Part shown: positions 47,279-56,413 of the stretch, one piece after another
Numbering within the stretch: position 1 is the first letter of the stretch
Layout of the letters: the number at the start of each line of letters is the position of its first letter
Assembly (NCBI GenBank): GCA_009993885.1
Contig: JAACSN010000003.1
Coordinates: 62,001-126,000 of the forward strand
Direction of reading: 5' to 3'
Length of the DNA: 64,000 bases
Origin: Alphaproteobacteria bacterium
Lineage (GTDB): Bacteria > Pseudomonadota > Alphaproteobacteria > Caedimonadales > UBA9215
Made by a program: the position numbers and the translations under genes
The notes under the pieces: model-generated
Seen by the model: the letters and a program-made list of their open reading frames with translations, nothing else
Told to the model about the DNA's origin: nothing
The model's database searches: none

Positions 47279-47318
47279 ATTAACTTGACGACGCGCAACC
47301 CATACGACCACAAGTCCG

Positions 47319-48170
47319 TCATCGAAAATGCTTGAGGTACTGCTTCAATTCTTTGTGCATAGCTAAAGTTTTTTTAGTAGGTTGATAGTTGCTTAAAACG
47401 CTTTCCCAATTTATCCAAGAGTCCGGTGTAAAGCTGCACAAAAGACTATGATCTTTTCCAATGTCATCCTCTCCTTTTGCATGAATAAAAGGATTCATGG
47501 TTTCAGGGCTAAGTAAAAACTGTGTTGGAGGAGGAGACAGTATGAGCTCATGGTCAAAATTATCCCTGTAATTTCGTGTAAAACTAATATCGATAAAATT
47601 AATTGTCGGAAGGGGGGTAAGCGGCATCTCTTCAGCGCACCAGTCAGTAAGAATTTTTGAAAATTGACGCATTGTTCGGCCCATTAAAATAAAATCTATT
47701 AAATAAATTCCTCCTGTTGCTTGTGTGATAGTCTCCGGGGTTATATTAAGGCTACAAAGATATTCCTTGTAGCCATTTAGCTCTTCTGCTGTATAAAATG
47801 TGTCATCGTCAACTTCTGTTAAAGATGACCCTCCCGAAAAATGGACAGCTTTCCAAAGACCTTTGTGAGTTGAATGAGACTTTTCAAACCGATATGTTTG
47901 AGTAGCAGCAAACCAATTGACAGATCGACCAAGGAAAAGATTTAAGCTTTTATTTGGGATAAAATCTTCTAAAGCTAAACAAGTAGCTCTTATTTCCTTG
48001 AGGCGTTCAATGCCGGCTTCGCTCGATATATCTTTTGGTCTCTGAAAAGATTGTGCAGTGCAGGAAGGTAAACTTTTTTCAAGGTCAAGGGTGGCAAGAC
48101 TATCACAGGCATATACAAAACTAAGTTGTTTTATAATTAATAAAAAGAAAATTTTTTTCTTAAAAAACAT
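47319..48170 (-). CDS. Secreted protein of unknown function
   Basis: 283 residues from the ATG at 48170 (GGTGA ribosome site); a longer frame starts at 48239. Residues 1-22 (MFFKKKIFFLLIIKQLSFVYA, then CDS) form a signal peptide, possibly cleaved before Cys22. The mature protein has several Trp and Cys and the segment GGIYLIDFILMGRTMRQF, which vaguely recalls a phosphoribosyltransferase loop but lacks the acidic pair. No family recognised. AT-rich and next to mobile-element debris, so probably acquired. Divergent from the J-domain protein gene, with 142 bp between starts. Confidence 0.6.
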   Translation of the reverse strand: MFFKKKIFFLLIIKQLSFVYACDSLATLDLEKSLPSCTAQSFQRPKDISSEAGIERLKEIRATCLALEDFIPNKSLNLFLGRSVNWFAATQTYRFEKSHSTHKGLWKAVHFSGGSSLTEVDDDTFYTAEELNGYKEYLCSLNITPETITQATGGIYLIDFILMGRTMRQFSKILTDWCAEEMPLTPLPTINFIDISFTRNYRDNFDHELILSPPPTQFLLSPETMNPFIHAKGEDDIGKDHSLLCSFTPDSWINWESVLSNYQPTKKTLAMHKELKQYLKHFR

Positions 48171-48312
48171 TATATTCACCAAAATATTTACATTAAGTTT
48201 AATTATTATATAAATAACATACTTGTTGCTAATTTTCAATTTTTTAATAAAAAATTAACTTATGATATTTACTATTATAATAGTTGACGTGAAATATAAA
48301 GGAAATTATAAC

Positions 48313-48825
48313 ATGAAAAATAAACTACCTTTGATAATTAGTATTACGTTTTTATCAGCAAGCCCCTTAATAGCAAATAACCTTGTTTGCCCTGCCCTAA
48401 AATATAATGACATTAAAAATGTTACGAGGGATGGGGGCGAATTCACCGTCGGAAATCTCCGCTTCACTTTAGAAAGCGGATATGCTTCTTTGCCAAACTG
48501 GACAAATCCTTTAACAAAACGGAATTGGGCACCCACAGTGGCCAGCGTTGAATTTGAAGGCACTGCAATGTTAAAATGTAATTATACATATACATCCTCT
48601 GTTAGGAAAAAAGATTATTCTTTTGCAATCCAAGCACTTATTAGGGAAGAAGTATTAATAGCATTGGCTAATTTAGGCTTTGCACCGAATTCCAAGTTTG
48701 ATGATATTAAGAAAGCATATCGTAACATGGCACTAAGCGCTCACCCGGATAAAGGCGGAAGTGTAGAAAGAATGCAAGAGTTAAATAATAACTATGACAT
48801 CATAAAAGCACATTTTGGTTTATAG
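48313..48825 (+). CDS. Exported protein with a C-terminal J domain
   Basis: 170 residues from the ATG at 48313 (AAAGGAAAT before it; a frame from 48262 is less likely). Residues 1-22 are a signal peptide (MKNKLPLIISITFLSASPLIA). Residues ~25-110 form a domain with Cys26 and Cys89 that I do not recognise. Residues ~113-170 match a J domain: ALANLGFAPNSKFDDIKKAYRNMA, the catalytic HPD at 144-146 and the closing helix MQELNNNYDII. There is no G/F region or zinc domain. Bacterial J domains act on cytosolic DnaK, so an exported one suggests a target outside the cell, perhaps a host Hsp70. Confidence 0.65.
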   Translation: MKNKLPLIISITFLSASPLIANNLVCPALKYNDIKNVTRDGGEFTVGNLRFTLESGYASLPNWTNPLTKRNWAPTVASVEFEGTAMLKCNYTYTSSVRKKDYSFAIQALIREEVLIALANLGFAPNSKFDDIKKAYRNMALSAHPDKGGSVERMQELNNNYDIIKAHFGL

Positions 48826-48834
48826 GCTTAAACC

Positions 48835-48951
48835 GTTCTGTCGCACCTGCCGGATGGGTTTTGAGAACTTCATCGACCTCATGCCTTAGTGTAAATAAAA
48901 ATTTGGAAAAATACACCTTTCTCATAACCCGTCTGGCAGGTGCGACAGAAC
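48835..48951. mobile_element. Miniature inverted-repeat element with IS6-like ends
   Basis: 117 bp bounded by 33-bp inverted repeats (48835-48867 and 48919-48951) with three mismatches, beginning GTTCTGTCGCACC and ending GAGAA. The 51-bp centre is non-coding. The same end sequence occurs at 47246-47278, so two related ends bracket the pair of secreted-protein genes. Identity with IS6 is by the GTTCTGT-GCA start only. No target duplication is obvious. Confidence 0.6.
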
Positions 48952-48952
48952 C

Positions 48953-49081
48953 AAAATATACCCTGTCGCTTGGTCTCATATCTCATTTACAGGAAAATAT
49001 AATTTTAAAAAGAGTGGCGGGAAAATTGATTTTGATGGACTTGTTAATTCCATGGAGAAACAGGTGCAAAGCCAAATTTGA
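48953..49081 (+). pseudogene. C-terminal fragment of a Tn3-like transposase
   Basis: A frame of 40 residues (YPVAWSHISFTGKYNF ... IDFDGLVNSMEKQ, stop at 49079-49081) resembles the last part of Tn3-family TnpA, where SPxxWxHIxxxGxYxF is conserved. It is cut off on the left by the miniature element. The rest of 48826-49252 contains nothing else that I can identify. The similarity is short, so the call is tentative. Confidence 0.35.
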
Positions 49082-49252
49082 TATGTAAAAATAAAACTTG
49101 TAAAACCTATGTTTACAGAAAAAATTATAGATCGGATTGTGCAAATACGGGAGTTTTGCAACAAGATCCCATAGAGAGTTAATCGGGACATTCCCGTATC
49201 GGCACCATCGGTGACTTTTTTCCGAGAGAATGAAGTTTTTAAACAGAAACTA

Positions 49253-51511
49253 TTAGCGAAATTTATTATTACGGGGAAATCCAATGGGGGGTTGTTTCCC
49301 GATTTGACCGCGGCGACCAAGCCACGGTAAAAGATCTGTTTCCGTCCTAACGCGTTCTCCCAATTGCCAGCTTAGACCGTTTTCTAACTTGAAGGTTGTA
49401 ATGTCGCTTAAAGAACCTTCTTTATATTTTTGCAAGATAACACCGCGTCCTCGATTCATCTCGGGTACTTCGTCCAATTTATAAATTACCATTTTACGAT
49501 TATTTCCCATGGCTGCCACGTGATCATCCCCGGGATTAATAAATAAACAAATTACGGCTTTCTTTTTATCGGCAACATTTAAAATTTGCTTACCGTTTTT
49601 CGTTTGAGCCAATACGTTTTTTAAAGGTACTATAAACCCACGACCTTCACCGGAGGCTACAAGAATTTTTGTATCTTGGTGTTTTGTTGCGGTATACAAG
49701 AACATATCCACAACATGAGATCCGCCGGGCATATCAATAGAAAGGGAGAGGGGTTCCCCATGTCCTCGGCCGCCGGGAATTTTATCTACACCAAGGGTGT
49801 AAAAACGTCCCGTTGAATCAAAAACAATGAGCTTATCCGTTGTCTCTCCCTGTAGAATGAAACGGCCTTCATCTCCTTCTTTAAACTTCAAATCATCGGG
49901 GTTTATGTTATGGCCTTTCAGGGCTCTGATCCAGCCGTTCTTTGAACAAACAAGGGTGACGGGTTCTTTTTCGATCATCGCATCAAGGGGAACATCTTCG
50001 ATGTCAGGAGCGTCTTCAAAGGTCGTGCGACGAGGGCCTTCAGGGTGTTTGGCTCCGTAGTTTTTTTTGAGATCCTTAATGTCGTCTGAAATGTTTTTCC
50101 ATTGCGCTTCATCACTGGCTAAAAGGGCGATTAAGGCTTTTTGCTCTTCTTCAAGGTTTTCCAGTTCCTTTTTAATCTGCATTTCCTCAAGTTTGCGTAA
50201 TGCCTTGAGGCGCATATTTAAAATAGCTTCGGCCTGTAGATCGCTTAAGTCAAAAGCAACGATTAATTTAGATTTCGGATCATCTTCAAAGCGGATGATG
50301 CGAATGACTTCATCAACATTCAAAAAGACAATCATAAAGCCGCGAAGGATTTCAAGGCGGCGATCAATTTCTCCAAGACGATAACGAGATCGGCGACACA
50401 AAACATCTTGGCGATGGTTAAGGAACGCTTGTAAAATCTCTCGTAAATTCATCACACGAGGGATTTTCCCATGATCCAGAACATTCATGTTCAGGCTAAA
50501 GCGATTTTCCAAATCCGTTGAACGATAAAGAGATTCCATTAAGAGCGCCGGATCAATAGTACGTGTTTTCGGCACCACAATAAGACGAATATCCGTTGTC
50601 GATTCGTCTCGTAGATCTCCTAAAAGAGGGAGTTTCTTTAGGCTCCAAAGATCGGCAATTTTTTCAATTAAGCGGGACTTTTGGACTTGATAGGGAATTT
50701 CTGTAACCACGATTTGATATTGGCCGTTGCCTAATTTTTCCACCTCATAGCGTGCTCGTACCTTAATACTGCCACGTCCTGTTTCATAGGCTTTAAGGAT
50801 ATTCTCGGCAGGTTCAACAATAACGCCTCCCGTTGGAAAATCGGGTCCCGGCATATATTTAACAAGGGTTTCTACGGAGGCGTTGGAAGATTTGATCAAA
50901 TGCAACAAGGCATTGCAAATTTCTTCAACATTATGAGGGGGGATATTAGTCGCCATACCGACGGCAATACCCGATGAACCGTTTGCTAAAAGATTGGGAA
51001 AACGAGTCGGCATAACACGCGGCTCAACGGTTTCTCCGTTATAGGTTGCAATAAAATCGACAGCATCTTCATTGATGCCGTCCACGATTTCCATGGCGGC
51101 CTGCGAAAGGCGTGCTTCCGTATAACGCATGGCAGCAGCATTATCGCCGTCAATACTGCCAAAGTTACCTTGACCGTCTACCAACATATAGCGGGTAGAA
51201 AAATCTTGAGCCATGCGAACCATAGCATCATAAATAGAGGAGTCGCCATGGGGGTGGTATTTCATCATCACGTACCCGACGGCACTGGCAGATTTACGGT
51301 AAGTTTTTTCAGGGGTGTTGCCCGACTCGCGCATGGCATAAAGAATACGACGATGAACAGGCTTTAAGCCGTCTCGAACATCGGGCAGAGAACGGGACGT
51401 GATCGTGGAAAGCGCATAGGCCAAGTAGCGCTCTCCGAGGGCTTTATCCAAAGGTTCTTCAAGGATTAAGCCGGCGGTATTTTGAGTGGAAAGAGGCGTT
51501 TTCTGGCTCAT
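49253..51511 (-). CDS. parC: DNA topoisomerase IV subunit A
   Basis: 752-residue type IIA topoisomerase breakage-reunion subunit for decatenating daughter chromosomes. The active-site Tyr is in [11 protein letters not shown], preceded by the [16 protein letters not shown] quinolone region. ParC rather than GyrA is indicated by length, by [19 protein letters not shown] and by the lack of a GyrA box. The C-terminal beta-pinwheel ends in GFPRNNKFR, a common alphaproteobacterial ParC tail. Seven bases after the recO gene stop. Confidence 0.93.
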   Translation of the reverse strand: MSQKTPLSTQNTAGLILEEPLDKALGERYLAYALSTITSRSLPDVRDGLKPVHRRILYAMRESGNTPEKTYRKSASAVGYVMMKYHPHGDSSIYDAMVRMAQDFSTRYMLVDGQGNFGSIDGDNAAAMRYTEARLSQAAMEIVDGINEDAVDFIATYNGETVEPRVMPTRFPNLLANGSSGIAVGMATNIPPHNVEEICNALLHLIKSSNASVETLVKYMPGPDFPTGGVIVEPAENILKAYETGRGSIKVRARYEVEKLGNGQYQIVVTEIPYQVQKSRLIEKIADLWSLKKLPLLGDLRDESTTDIRLIVVPKTRTIDPALLMESLYRSTDLENRFSLNMNVLDHGKIPRVMNLREILQAFLNHRQDVLCRRSRYRLGEIDRRLEILRGFMIVFLNVDEVIRIIRFEDDPKSKLIVAFDLSDLQAEAILNMRLKALRKLEEMQIKKELENLEEEQKALIALLASDEAQWKNISDDIKDLKKNYGAKHPEGPRRTTFEDAPDIEDVPLDAMIEKEPVTLVCSKNGWIRALKGHNINPDDLKFKEGDEGRFILQGETTDKLIVFDSTGRFYTLGVDKIPGGRGHGEPLSLSIDMPGGSHVVDMFLYTATKHQDTKILVASGEGRGFIVPLKNVLAQTKNGKQILNVADKKKAVICLFINPGDDHVAAMGNNRKMVIYKLDEVPEMNRGRGVILQKYKEGSLSDITTFKLENGLSWQLGERVRTETDLLPWLGRRGQIGKQPPIGFPRNNKFR

Positions 51512-51518
51512 CTATATC

Positions 51519-52256
51519 CTAAAGGTTTTGTAAACCGGTCAGTAAACGATGACGCGCTTCCGGCCGGCTGATATCATGGGGAACAAATACATATTTACCT
51601 AGAAAATACCCTGATAAAGTAAGGGCTGCAAGGATTTCTTGTTTCTCGGGTTCTTTTTGTTGTTTATCGGAGTTTTGCAAAAACGACGGTAACACAAGAA
51701 GTTTATCTTTATAGGGTTCTCCTGTTTCTCGGGTCACAGCACGTCCCGTTCGAGGAGAAACGTAGAGTAAATTATCTCGGCTACCTGTTACGGCACAGGT
51801 TTTAAAATCGAGAGAAATACCGGAATGTTCCAGAAGGAACAGTTCAAAATAACAATAGGCCTTTAAAAAAGACGTATCGTCTTTCGATAGATTTTCAAAT
51901 TCTTGCACTAAGTGGCAAAAAGCAGTGTAAACTTTGGGGGCGCTTTCCTGTTCCGGCAGGCAGGCCTCTAACAAAGCGCATGCTGAATTTAAGGTCTTAA
52001 GAGCTGTTGAATTATGAAGGACAAAGGCAAGGGGACTATAAAGGGGCTCGAGAGCCCACGAGCCGAGATTCTCCCTTAGGCGTGCCGTCCATGTGGCTTG
52101 TAGAACCGTACCGCATTCACAGGCGGCTTTAGTTGTTTTTCCCGGGCGAAATATGCCCTTATGACGACCGTGCTCTTTGGTTAAAAGAGTGGTGATTATT
52201 TGCCGTTCTCCGTGGCGTTTGGCGCCGATAACGATTCCTTCATCTTCCCATTTCAT
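51519..52256 (-). CDS. recO: DNA repair protein RecO
   Basis: 245-residue mediator that loads RecA onto SSB-coated DNA with RecR. N-terminal OB-fold start MKWEDEGIVIGAKRHGE is typical and the central HKGIFRPG region fits; the LDFKTCAVTGSRDNLLYVSPRTGRAV segment retains only one Cys of the zinc site seen in some RecO proteins. Its ATG overlaps the era stop by one base (TGATG). Confidence 0.9.
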   Translation of the reverse strand: MKWEDEGIVIGAKRHGERQIITTLLTKEHGRHKGIFRPGKTTKAACECGTVLQATWTARLRENLGSWALEPLYSPLAFVLHNSTALKTLNSACALLEACLPEQESAPKVYTAFCHLVQEFENLSKDDTSFLKAYCYFELFLLEHSGISLDFKTCAVTGSRDNLLYVSPRTGRAVTRETGEPYKDKLLVLPSFLQNSDKQQKEPEKQEILAALTLSGYFLGKYVFVPHDISRPEARHRLLTGLQNL

Positions 52257-53173
52257 CAGGCGTTAAAGTCCAGTCCCATGACCTCGAAATTTTCCTTGTT
52301 ATCGGCCCAGTTTTTTGTGACTCGCACATGGATTTTAAGGTGCACTTTTTGACCAAGCATTTCTGCAATCTCATGGCGGGCTTCTTCGCCGATTTTTTTA
52401 ACTTGTTGCCCCCCTTTTCCAAGGACAATCCCTTTTTGCGAATCTCTTGCGACATGGATAATTTGAGAGATTTTTACATCACCGTTTTCAAAGCGTTCCC
52501 ACTGCTCCGTTTCTACATGAACGGCATAGGGAAGTTCTTGGTGGAGGTATTTATAAATCTTTTCTCGGGTCATTTCTGCTGCTAACAAACGTACGGGCAT
52601 ATCCGTCATTTGATCTTCAGGATAAAGCCAGGCCCCTTCGGGAAGGGCTTTTGTTACATAATTCATAAGTCCTTCAAGGCCTTCTTTTCGCAGGGCTGAA
52701 ATGAGAAAGACTTCCGTGAAATTATGCGCTTTTGTAAAGGCATCAATTTTCTCAAGGAGATCCGGTTTTGATACAAGGTCGATTTTATTAATAACTAAAA
52801 CAACAGGTTGATCGGCTCTGAAAGAGATCCGTTCAATGAGCTCTAAGTGATGCTCAAAATGAGACGCTAAAGGATCTACCAGTACAACGGTAATGTCGCC
52901 GTCTTTCGGTGCTGTTAGAGCAGAGCTTACCATGGCACGATCCAAACGTTTTTGCGGCTTAAAATAACCGGGTGTATCCACGAAAACAATTTGGGTTTTC
53001 TCGCGGACGCAAATTCCCAAAACCCGTTGACGCGTTGTTTGTACTTTATGAGAAACAATAGAAATCTTTGATCCGACAAGGGCATTCATCAGGGTCGATT
53101 TTCCAACGTTGGTCAGGCCGACAATACTTACAAAGCCACTACGGGTGTTTTGAGGCGGGTTAGAAAAGGTCAT
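52256..53173 (-). CDS. era: GTPase Era
   Basis: 305-residue GTPase needed for 16S rRNA maturation and 30S assembly. G1 GLTNVGKST is at 19-27, G3 DTPG follows FVDTPGYF, and G4 is NKID. The C-terminal KH domain contains GQQVKKIGEEARHEIAEMLG. In the lepB-rnc-era-recO-parC series; 4 bp after rnc. Confidence 0.97.
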   Translation of the reverse strand: MTFSNPPQNTRSGFVSIVGLTNVGKSTLMNALVGSKISIVSHKVQTTRQRVLGICVREKTQIVFVDTPGYFKPQKRLDRAMVSSALTAPKDGDITVVLVDPLASHFEHHLELIERISFRADQPVVLVINKIDLVSKPDLLEKIDAFTKAHNFTEVFLISALRKEGLEGLMNYVTKALPEGAWLYPEDQMTDMPVRLLAAEMTREKIYKYLHQELPYAVHVETEQWERFENGDVKISQIIHVARDSQKGIVLGKGGQQVKKIGEEARHEIAEMLGQKVHLKIHVRVTKNWADNKENFEVMGLDFNA

Positions 53174-53177
53174 TTTT

Positions 53178-53861
53178 TTACTCTGCTGATTGTTTGTTAA
53201 AGTCCTTTAGAAGGGCAAGGGCTGCATTTTTTTCGGCTTGTTTTAAAGAAGTTCCTCGGGCGGTTGCTTGTAAGGTTTTATCAAGGGAAACTTGAACTGT
53301 GAACAACGGATCATGGTCGGGACCCGAGCGTTTTAGAAGGCCGTAAACGGGGGCGTTTTTATTATGTTTATGCGCCCATTCTTGCAAGGCCGATTTTGGA
53401 TCTTTTGGTGCCGTTGTCATTTTAGAAATCAAAGGCTTCCACAATTTTGTGATTACTTTTTGAACTGCGTTCAATCCTTTTTCTAAATAAATCACGGCAA
53501 TTAGGGCTTCCGTTGCATCGGCTAAAACCGAGGGGCGATTTTGGGAGAAATTTTTGGTTTCTCCTTGAATAAAATGCTCTAGGGAAAGGTCGTGGGCGAT
53601 TTGGGCAAGGGCTTCTTCACAGACAAGGGCACTGTGCCGTCGTGCCAATTCTCCTTCTTTATCAAAGGGATAGGCTTGATAAAGTAATTCGGCCACACAT
53701 AAACCTAAGATGCGATCCCCTAAAAATTCAAGTCGCTCATAGCTTTGTTGATTTTGCTTGGTGGCGCTTGAATGACGAAAAGCTTGATCCAGTAAAGCTT
53801 TATCTTGAAAGGTATAGCCCAAATAATCTTGCAAGTTCGCCAAGGATTCCTTCGACATCAC
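53178..53861 (-). CDS. rnc: Ribonuclease III
   Basis: 227-residue double-stranded RNA endonuclease for rRNA and mRNA processing. The signature ERLEFLGDRIL is near residue 43 with the catalytic Glu/Asp; the second site is in ATEALIAVIYLEKG, and the C-terminal dsRNA-binding domain spans about 155-222. A double ATG opens the gene. Begins 4 bp after lepB. Confidence 0.96.
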   Translation of the reverse strand: MMSKESLANLQDYLGYTFQDKALLDQAFRHSSATKQNQQSYERLEFLGDRILGLCVAELLYQAYPFDKEGELARRHSALVCEEALAQIAHDLSLEHFIQGETKNFSQNRPSVLADATEALIAVIYLEKGLNAVQKVITKLWKPLISKMTTAPKDPKSALQEWAHKHNKNAPVYGLLKRSGPDHDPLFTVQVSLDKTLQATARGTSLKQAEKNAALALLKDFNKQSAE

Positions 53862-53865
53862 AGGT

Positions 53866-54699
53866 TTACTCGATGGATTGCATTAAACGCTTAAAGCGAA
53901 TATCAAAGGGCCACTTCCACACTTCCCACCATTTGGCTTTTGTGGAGAACCAAATAATTTTAGCTTGGCCGATAATGTGGTTTTCGGGTACATATCCGAT
54001 TTGCGTTAAAACACGACTGTCTCCCGACTCGTCGCGGTTATCCCCAACCATGAAATAGTGTCCGTCGGGTACTACATAGGCTTGAGTGTTGTCTAAGGGA
54101 CCCTCACCAAACTTATCTTTTTTAAGGATAAGGTGCTTTACACCATTTGGAAGAGTTTCGTAATAAGCATCGATATGACGATTGCTGTCTGCATCCGCAA
54201 TGCGTTGGTCTTCTTGTCCTCGTTGGCGGCGTATCCAAAGGTCGTCTACGAAGTCACCGGCAGACTCTACCGTCGCCGCCACATCGTTAATATATAAAAT
54301 ACCGTCACGCATTTGGACGACATCTCCCGGTAATCCGACAACGCGTTTAATGTAATCCGTATCCGGATCAAAAGGCCCTCTAAAGACAACAATGTCGCCA
54401 ATTTTAGGTTTGTTACCCCCTAAGATTTTCCCCGGAATGATCGGAAGGCTAAAGGGGAGGGAGTGTTTGGTAAAGCCGTAGGTATACTTTGTAACGAATA
54501 GAAAGTCCCCGATCAGCAAATTGGGTTTCATGGATCCTGACGGAATCACAAAAGGTTGAAACAAAAAGCTGCGGATTAAAAGCGCAATTAAAATAGCAAG
54601 GGTAATCGACCGGATTTGCTCTCCCGCCGTTTCTTTTTTCTTCTCTTTTTTTGTCGGTACGTTCATTTTTTTCTCATCTTTTTTAGAATCGTTTCTCAA
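53866..54699 (-). CDS. lepB: Signal peptidase I
   Basis: 277 residues. One membrane helix (about 30-48) precedes catalytic Ser56 (PSGSMKP) and general-base Lys118 (DTDYIKRVVGLPGD); GDNRDESGDSR is box E. It cleaves signal peptides of exported proteins, several of which lie in this window. A Lys/Glu-rich N-terminal extension of ~28 residues may be cytosolic; the second Met at residue 12 is an alternative start. Confidence 0.96.
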   Translation of the reverse strand: MRNDSKKDEKKMNVPTKKEKKKETAGEQIRSITLAILIALLIRSFLFQPFVIPSGSMKPNLLIGDFLFVTKYTYGFTKHSLPFSLPIIPGKILGGNKPKIGDIVVFRGPFDPDTDYIKRVVGLPGDVVQMRDGILYINDVAATVESAGDFVDDLWIRRQRGQEDQRIADADSNRHIDAYYETLPNGVKHLILKKDKFGEGPLDNTQAYVVPDGHYFMVGDNRDESGDSRVLTQIGYVPENHIIGQAKIIWFSTKAKWWEVWKWPFDIRFKRLMQSIE

Positions 54700-54753
54700 A
54701 TCCTAGCATATAAATACCTAAAGTTCACATATAAACCTAGAAAATGACTGTGC

Positions 54754-55836
54754 TTAGCAGAGATTCCCGGCTCGGATTACTTTTTTCATTAAAGTCGGTA
54801 GAGGATGTGTATCCAAAGCATCAGGTGCGACCCATTTTGTCGTACTGCATCGAGGTTTAAAATCATTAAGACCCCCGTGATAGACATCAAGTTCAAGGTG
54901 AAAATGCGTAAAGGTATGTTTGACGGTTTGATTAAGGCGAGTGAATTTCCCGTCTCCCCCTATATCAATAAAAGAGCGTTCAACCTCGTCACTATCCGTT
55001 GACCAAAGAGTAGAAGGAACCTCCATCATATTGGCAAGCAAGCCTTTTTCAGGGCGCTTTTGCAGGAGCAGTAACCCGTTTTTATCATAAATTAAAAAGG
55101 CCTTTCCAAAACGGGTTGGTTTTTGAGGTTTCGGCTTTCGAAAAGGAATTAGGTGTTGCGTGTTCTCTTCGTAAGCAACGCATTTGTTTTGGAGGGGGCA
55201 AATTTCACAAGACGGATTTTTAGGCCGACAAAGGGTCGCACCGAAATCCATGAGGCCTTGGGCAAAATCTCCGGGTCTCGGATTTTCACAATAAATTTTC
55301 ACAACTTTTTCAACCTCTCCTTTAAGATCGGGCAGGGGCGTTTTGAGCCCGTAAAGCCGTGACATAACACGAATAATATTCCCGTCCACCGGAACATGCT
55401 TTTGCCGAAAGGCAATGCCGGAGACGGCAGATGCCGTATAAGGGCCAATTCCCGGAAGTTTTAATAAGGCGGAAGGGTCTTTAGGAAAAGCGCCTTCGAG
55501 GTTGTTTTGTACGTAACGTGCACATTTTAGAAGGTTCCGAGCTCTTGAATAATAACCGAGTCCTTGCCAATTGGTCAGAACCTCCTCTTCGGAGGCCTCA
55601 GCTAAGGCCTTAAGGGTCGGCCACTTTTCAATGAATCGATGAAAATAATCAATCACGGTAATGACGGTTGTTTGTTGCAGCATCACTTCGCTAAGCCAAG
55701 TGTGATAAGGGTTGCCTTGCTCATGGTGACCGTAACGCCAAGGAAGAGTTCTCGCATTCTTATCATACCATTTTAAAAGTCGACGGATTACCTCTTGAGC
55801 CTTTTGATTGCAAACTTGTTTTCTTGTGGAATTCAT
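54754..55836 (-). CDS. mutY: A/G-specific adenine glycosylase
   Basis: 360 residues from the ATG at 55836; the frame runs further upstream over the divergent DUF721 gene, which I take as shadow. Catalytic Glu lies in SEVMLQQTTV, the HhH motif is LPGIGPYTASAV, the key Asp is in VPVDGNIIRV and the 4Fe-4S cysteines are in CRPKNPSCEICPLQNKC. The C-terminal NUDIX-like domain recognises 8-oxoG. Removes A mispaired with 8-oxoG. Confidence 0.94.
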   Translation of the reverse strand: MNSTRKQVCNQKAQEVIRRLLKWYDKNARTLPWRYGHHEQGNPYHTWLSEVMLQQTTVITVIDYFHRFIEKWPTLKALAEASEEEVLTNWQGLGYYSRARNLLKCARYVQNNLEGAFPKDPSALLKLPGIGPYTASAVSGIAFRQKHVPVDGNIIRVMSRLYGLKTPLPDLKGEVEKVVKIYCENPRPGDFAQGLMDFGATLCRPKNPSCEICPLQNKCVAYEENTQHLIPFRKPKPQKPTRFGKAFLIYDKNGLLLLQKRPEKGLLANMMEVPSTLWSTDSDEVERSFIDIGGDGKFTRLNQTVKHTFTHFHLELDVYHGGLNDFKPRCSTTKWVAPDALDTHPLPTLMKKVIRAGNLC

Positions 55837-55866
55837 GGCATTTTTAACCTTAAGGAGTTTACGGTA

Positions 55867-56337
55867 ATGAAAAGTATAAAAGCGGTTGTTGACCGTGTCG
55901 TCAATCCCATTGCCAAAAAGCGAGGCATTATTCATGGAAAAATTATCCTTGAGTGGGAAAAAATTGTGGGCTCTCAATACGCAGCCTTTTGCGCGCCCCT
56001 TAAAATTACTTTTCGCCAAGGCTATCGGACGTACGGCGTTCTGCATATTAAGGTAAATCCCGGTCATGCTCTTCTTTTAACGCATAGCAAAGACTTGATC
56101 GTTGAAAAGGTGAATACTTTTTTCGGATATCCTGCCATAAGCACCCTTAAAATGATGCAAGTGCCTTTTACGCACACGAGTTCATCAAGAACTCTCAATG
56201 TTATAAAAAATCCTATTTTGCGCGAGAGGATACCCCCAAATTGCTCCCCTCAAGAGCGCCTTAATAAAGCTTTAGATGACTTGAAATTCTTGATTGAGAA
56301 GGAAGAAAAACTCAAAAAGGCGGCACGATTTTTTTAA
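55867..56337 (+). CDS. DUF721 (DciA-like) protein
   Basis: 156 residues from the ATG at 55867, preceded by AAGGAG. The DUF721 pattern is seen in IILEWEKIVGSQYAAFCAPLKI and the later LHIKVNPGHALLLTHSKDLIVEKVNTFFG. DUF721 proteins include DciA, which helps load the replicative helicase in bacteria without DnaC. Divergent from mutY with 30 bp between starts; this neighbour pair is common in alphaproteobacteria. Confidence 0.8.
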   Translation: MKSIKAVVDRVVNPIAKKRGIIHGKIILEWEKIVGSQYAAFCAPLKITFRQGYRTYGVLHIKVNPGHALLLTHSKDLIVEKVNTFFGYPAISTLKMMQVPFTHTSSSRTLNVIKNPILRERIPPNCSPQERLNKALDDLKFLIEKEEKLKKAARFF

Positions 56338-56413
56338 CCTTTTCTTTACTTTTGAACCCTATTCTGTTTTTAGGTGTTTTCCCCATTTTAAAAGCAAAGG
56401 CGAAGGAGAGAAA

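Noticed and set aside
48313-48825. Calling this gene dnaJ or cbpA
   Set aside because: It lacks the G/F region, zinc domain and C-terminal substrate domains, the J domain is C-terminal, and it has a signal peptide.
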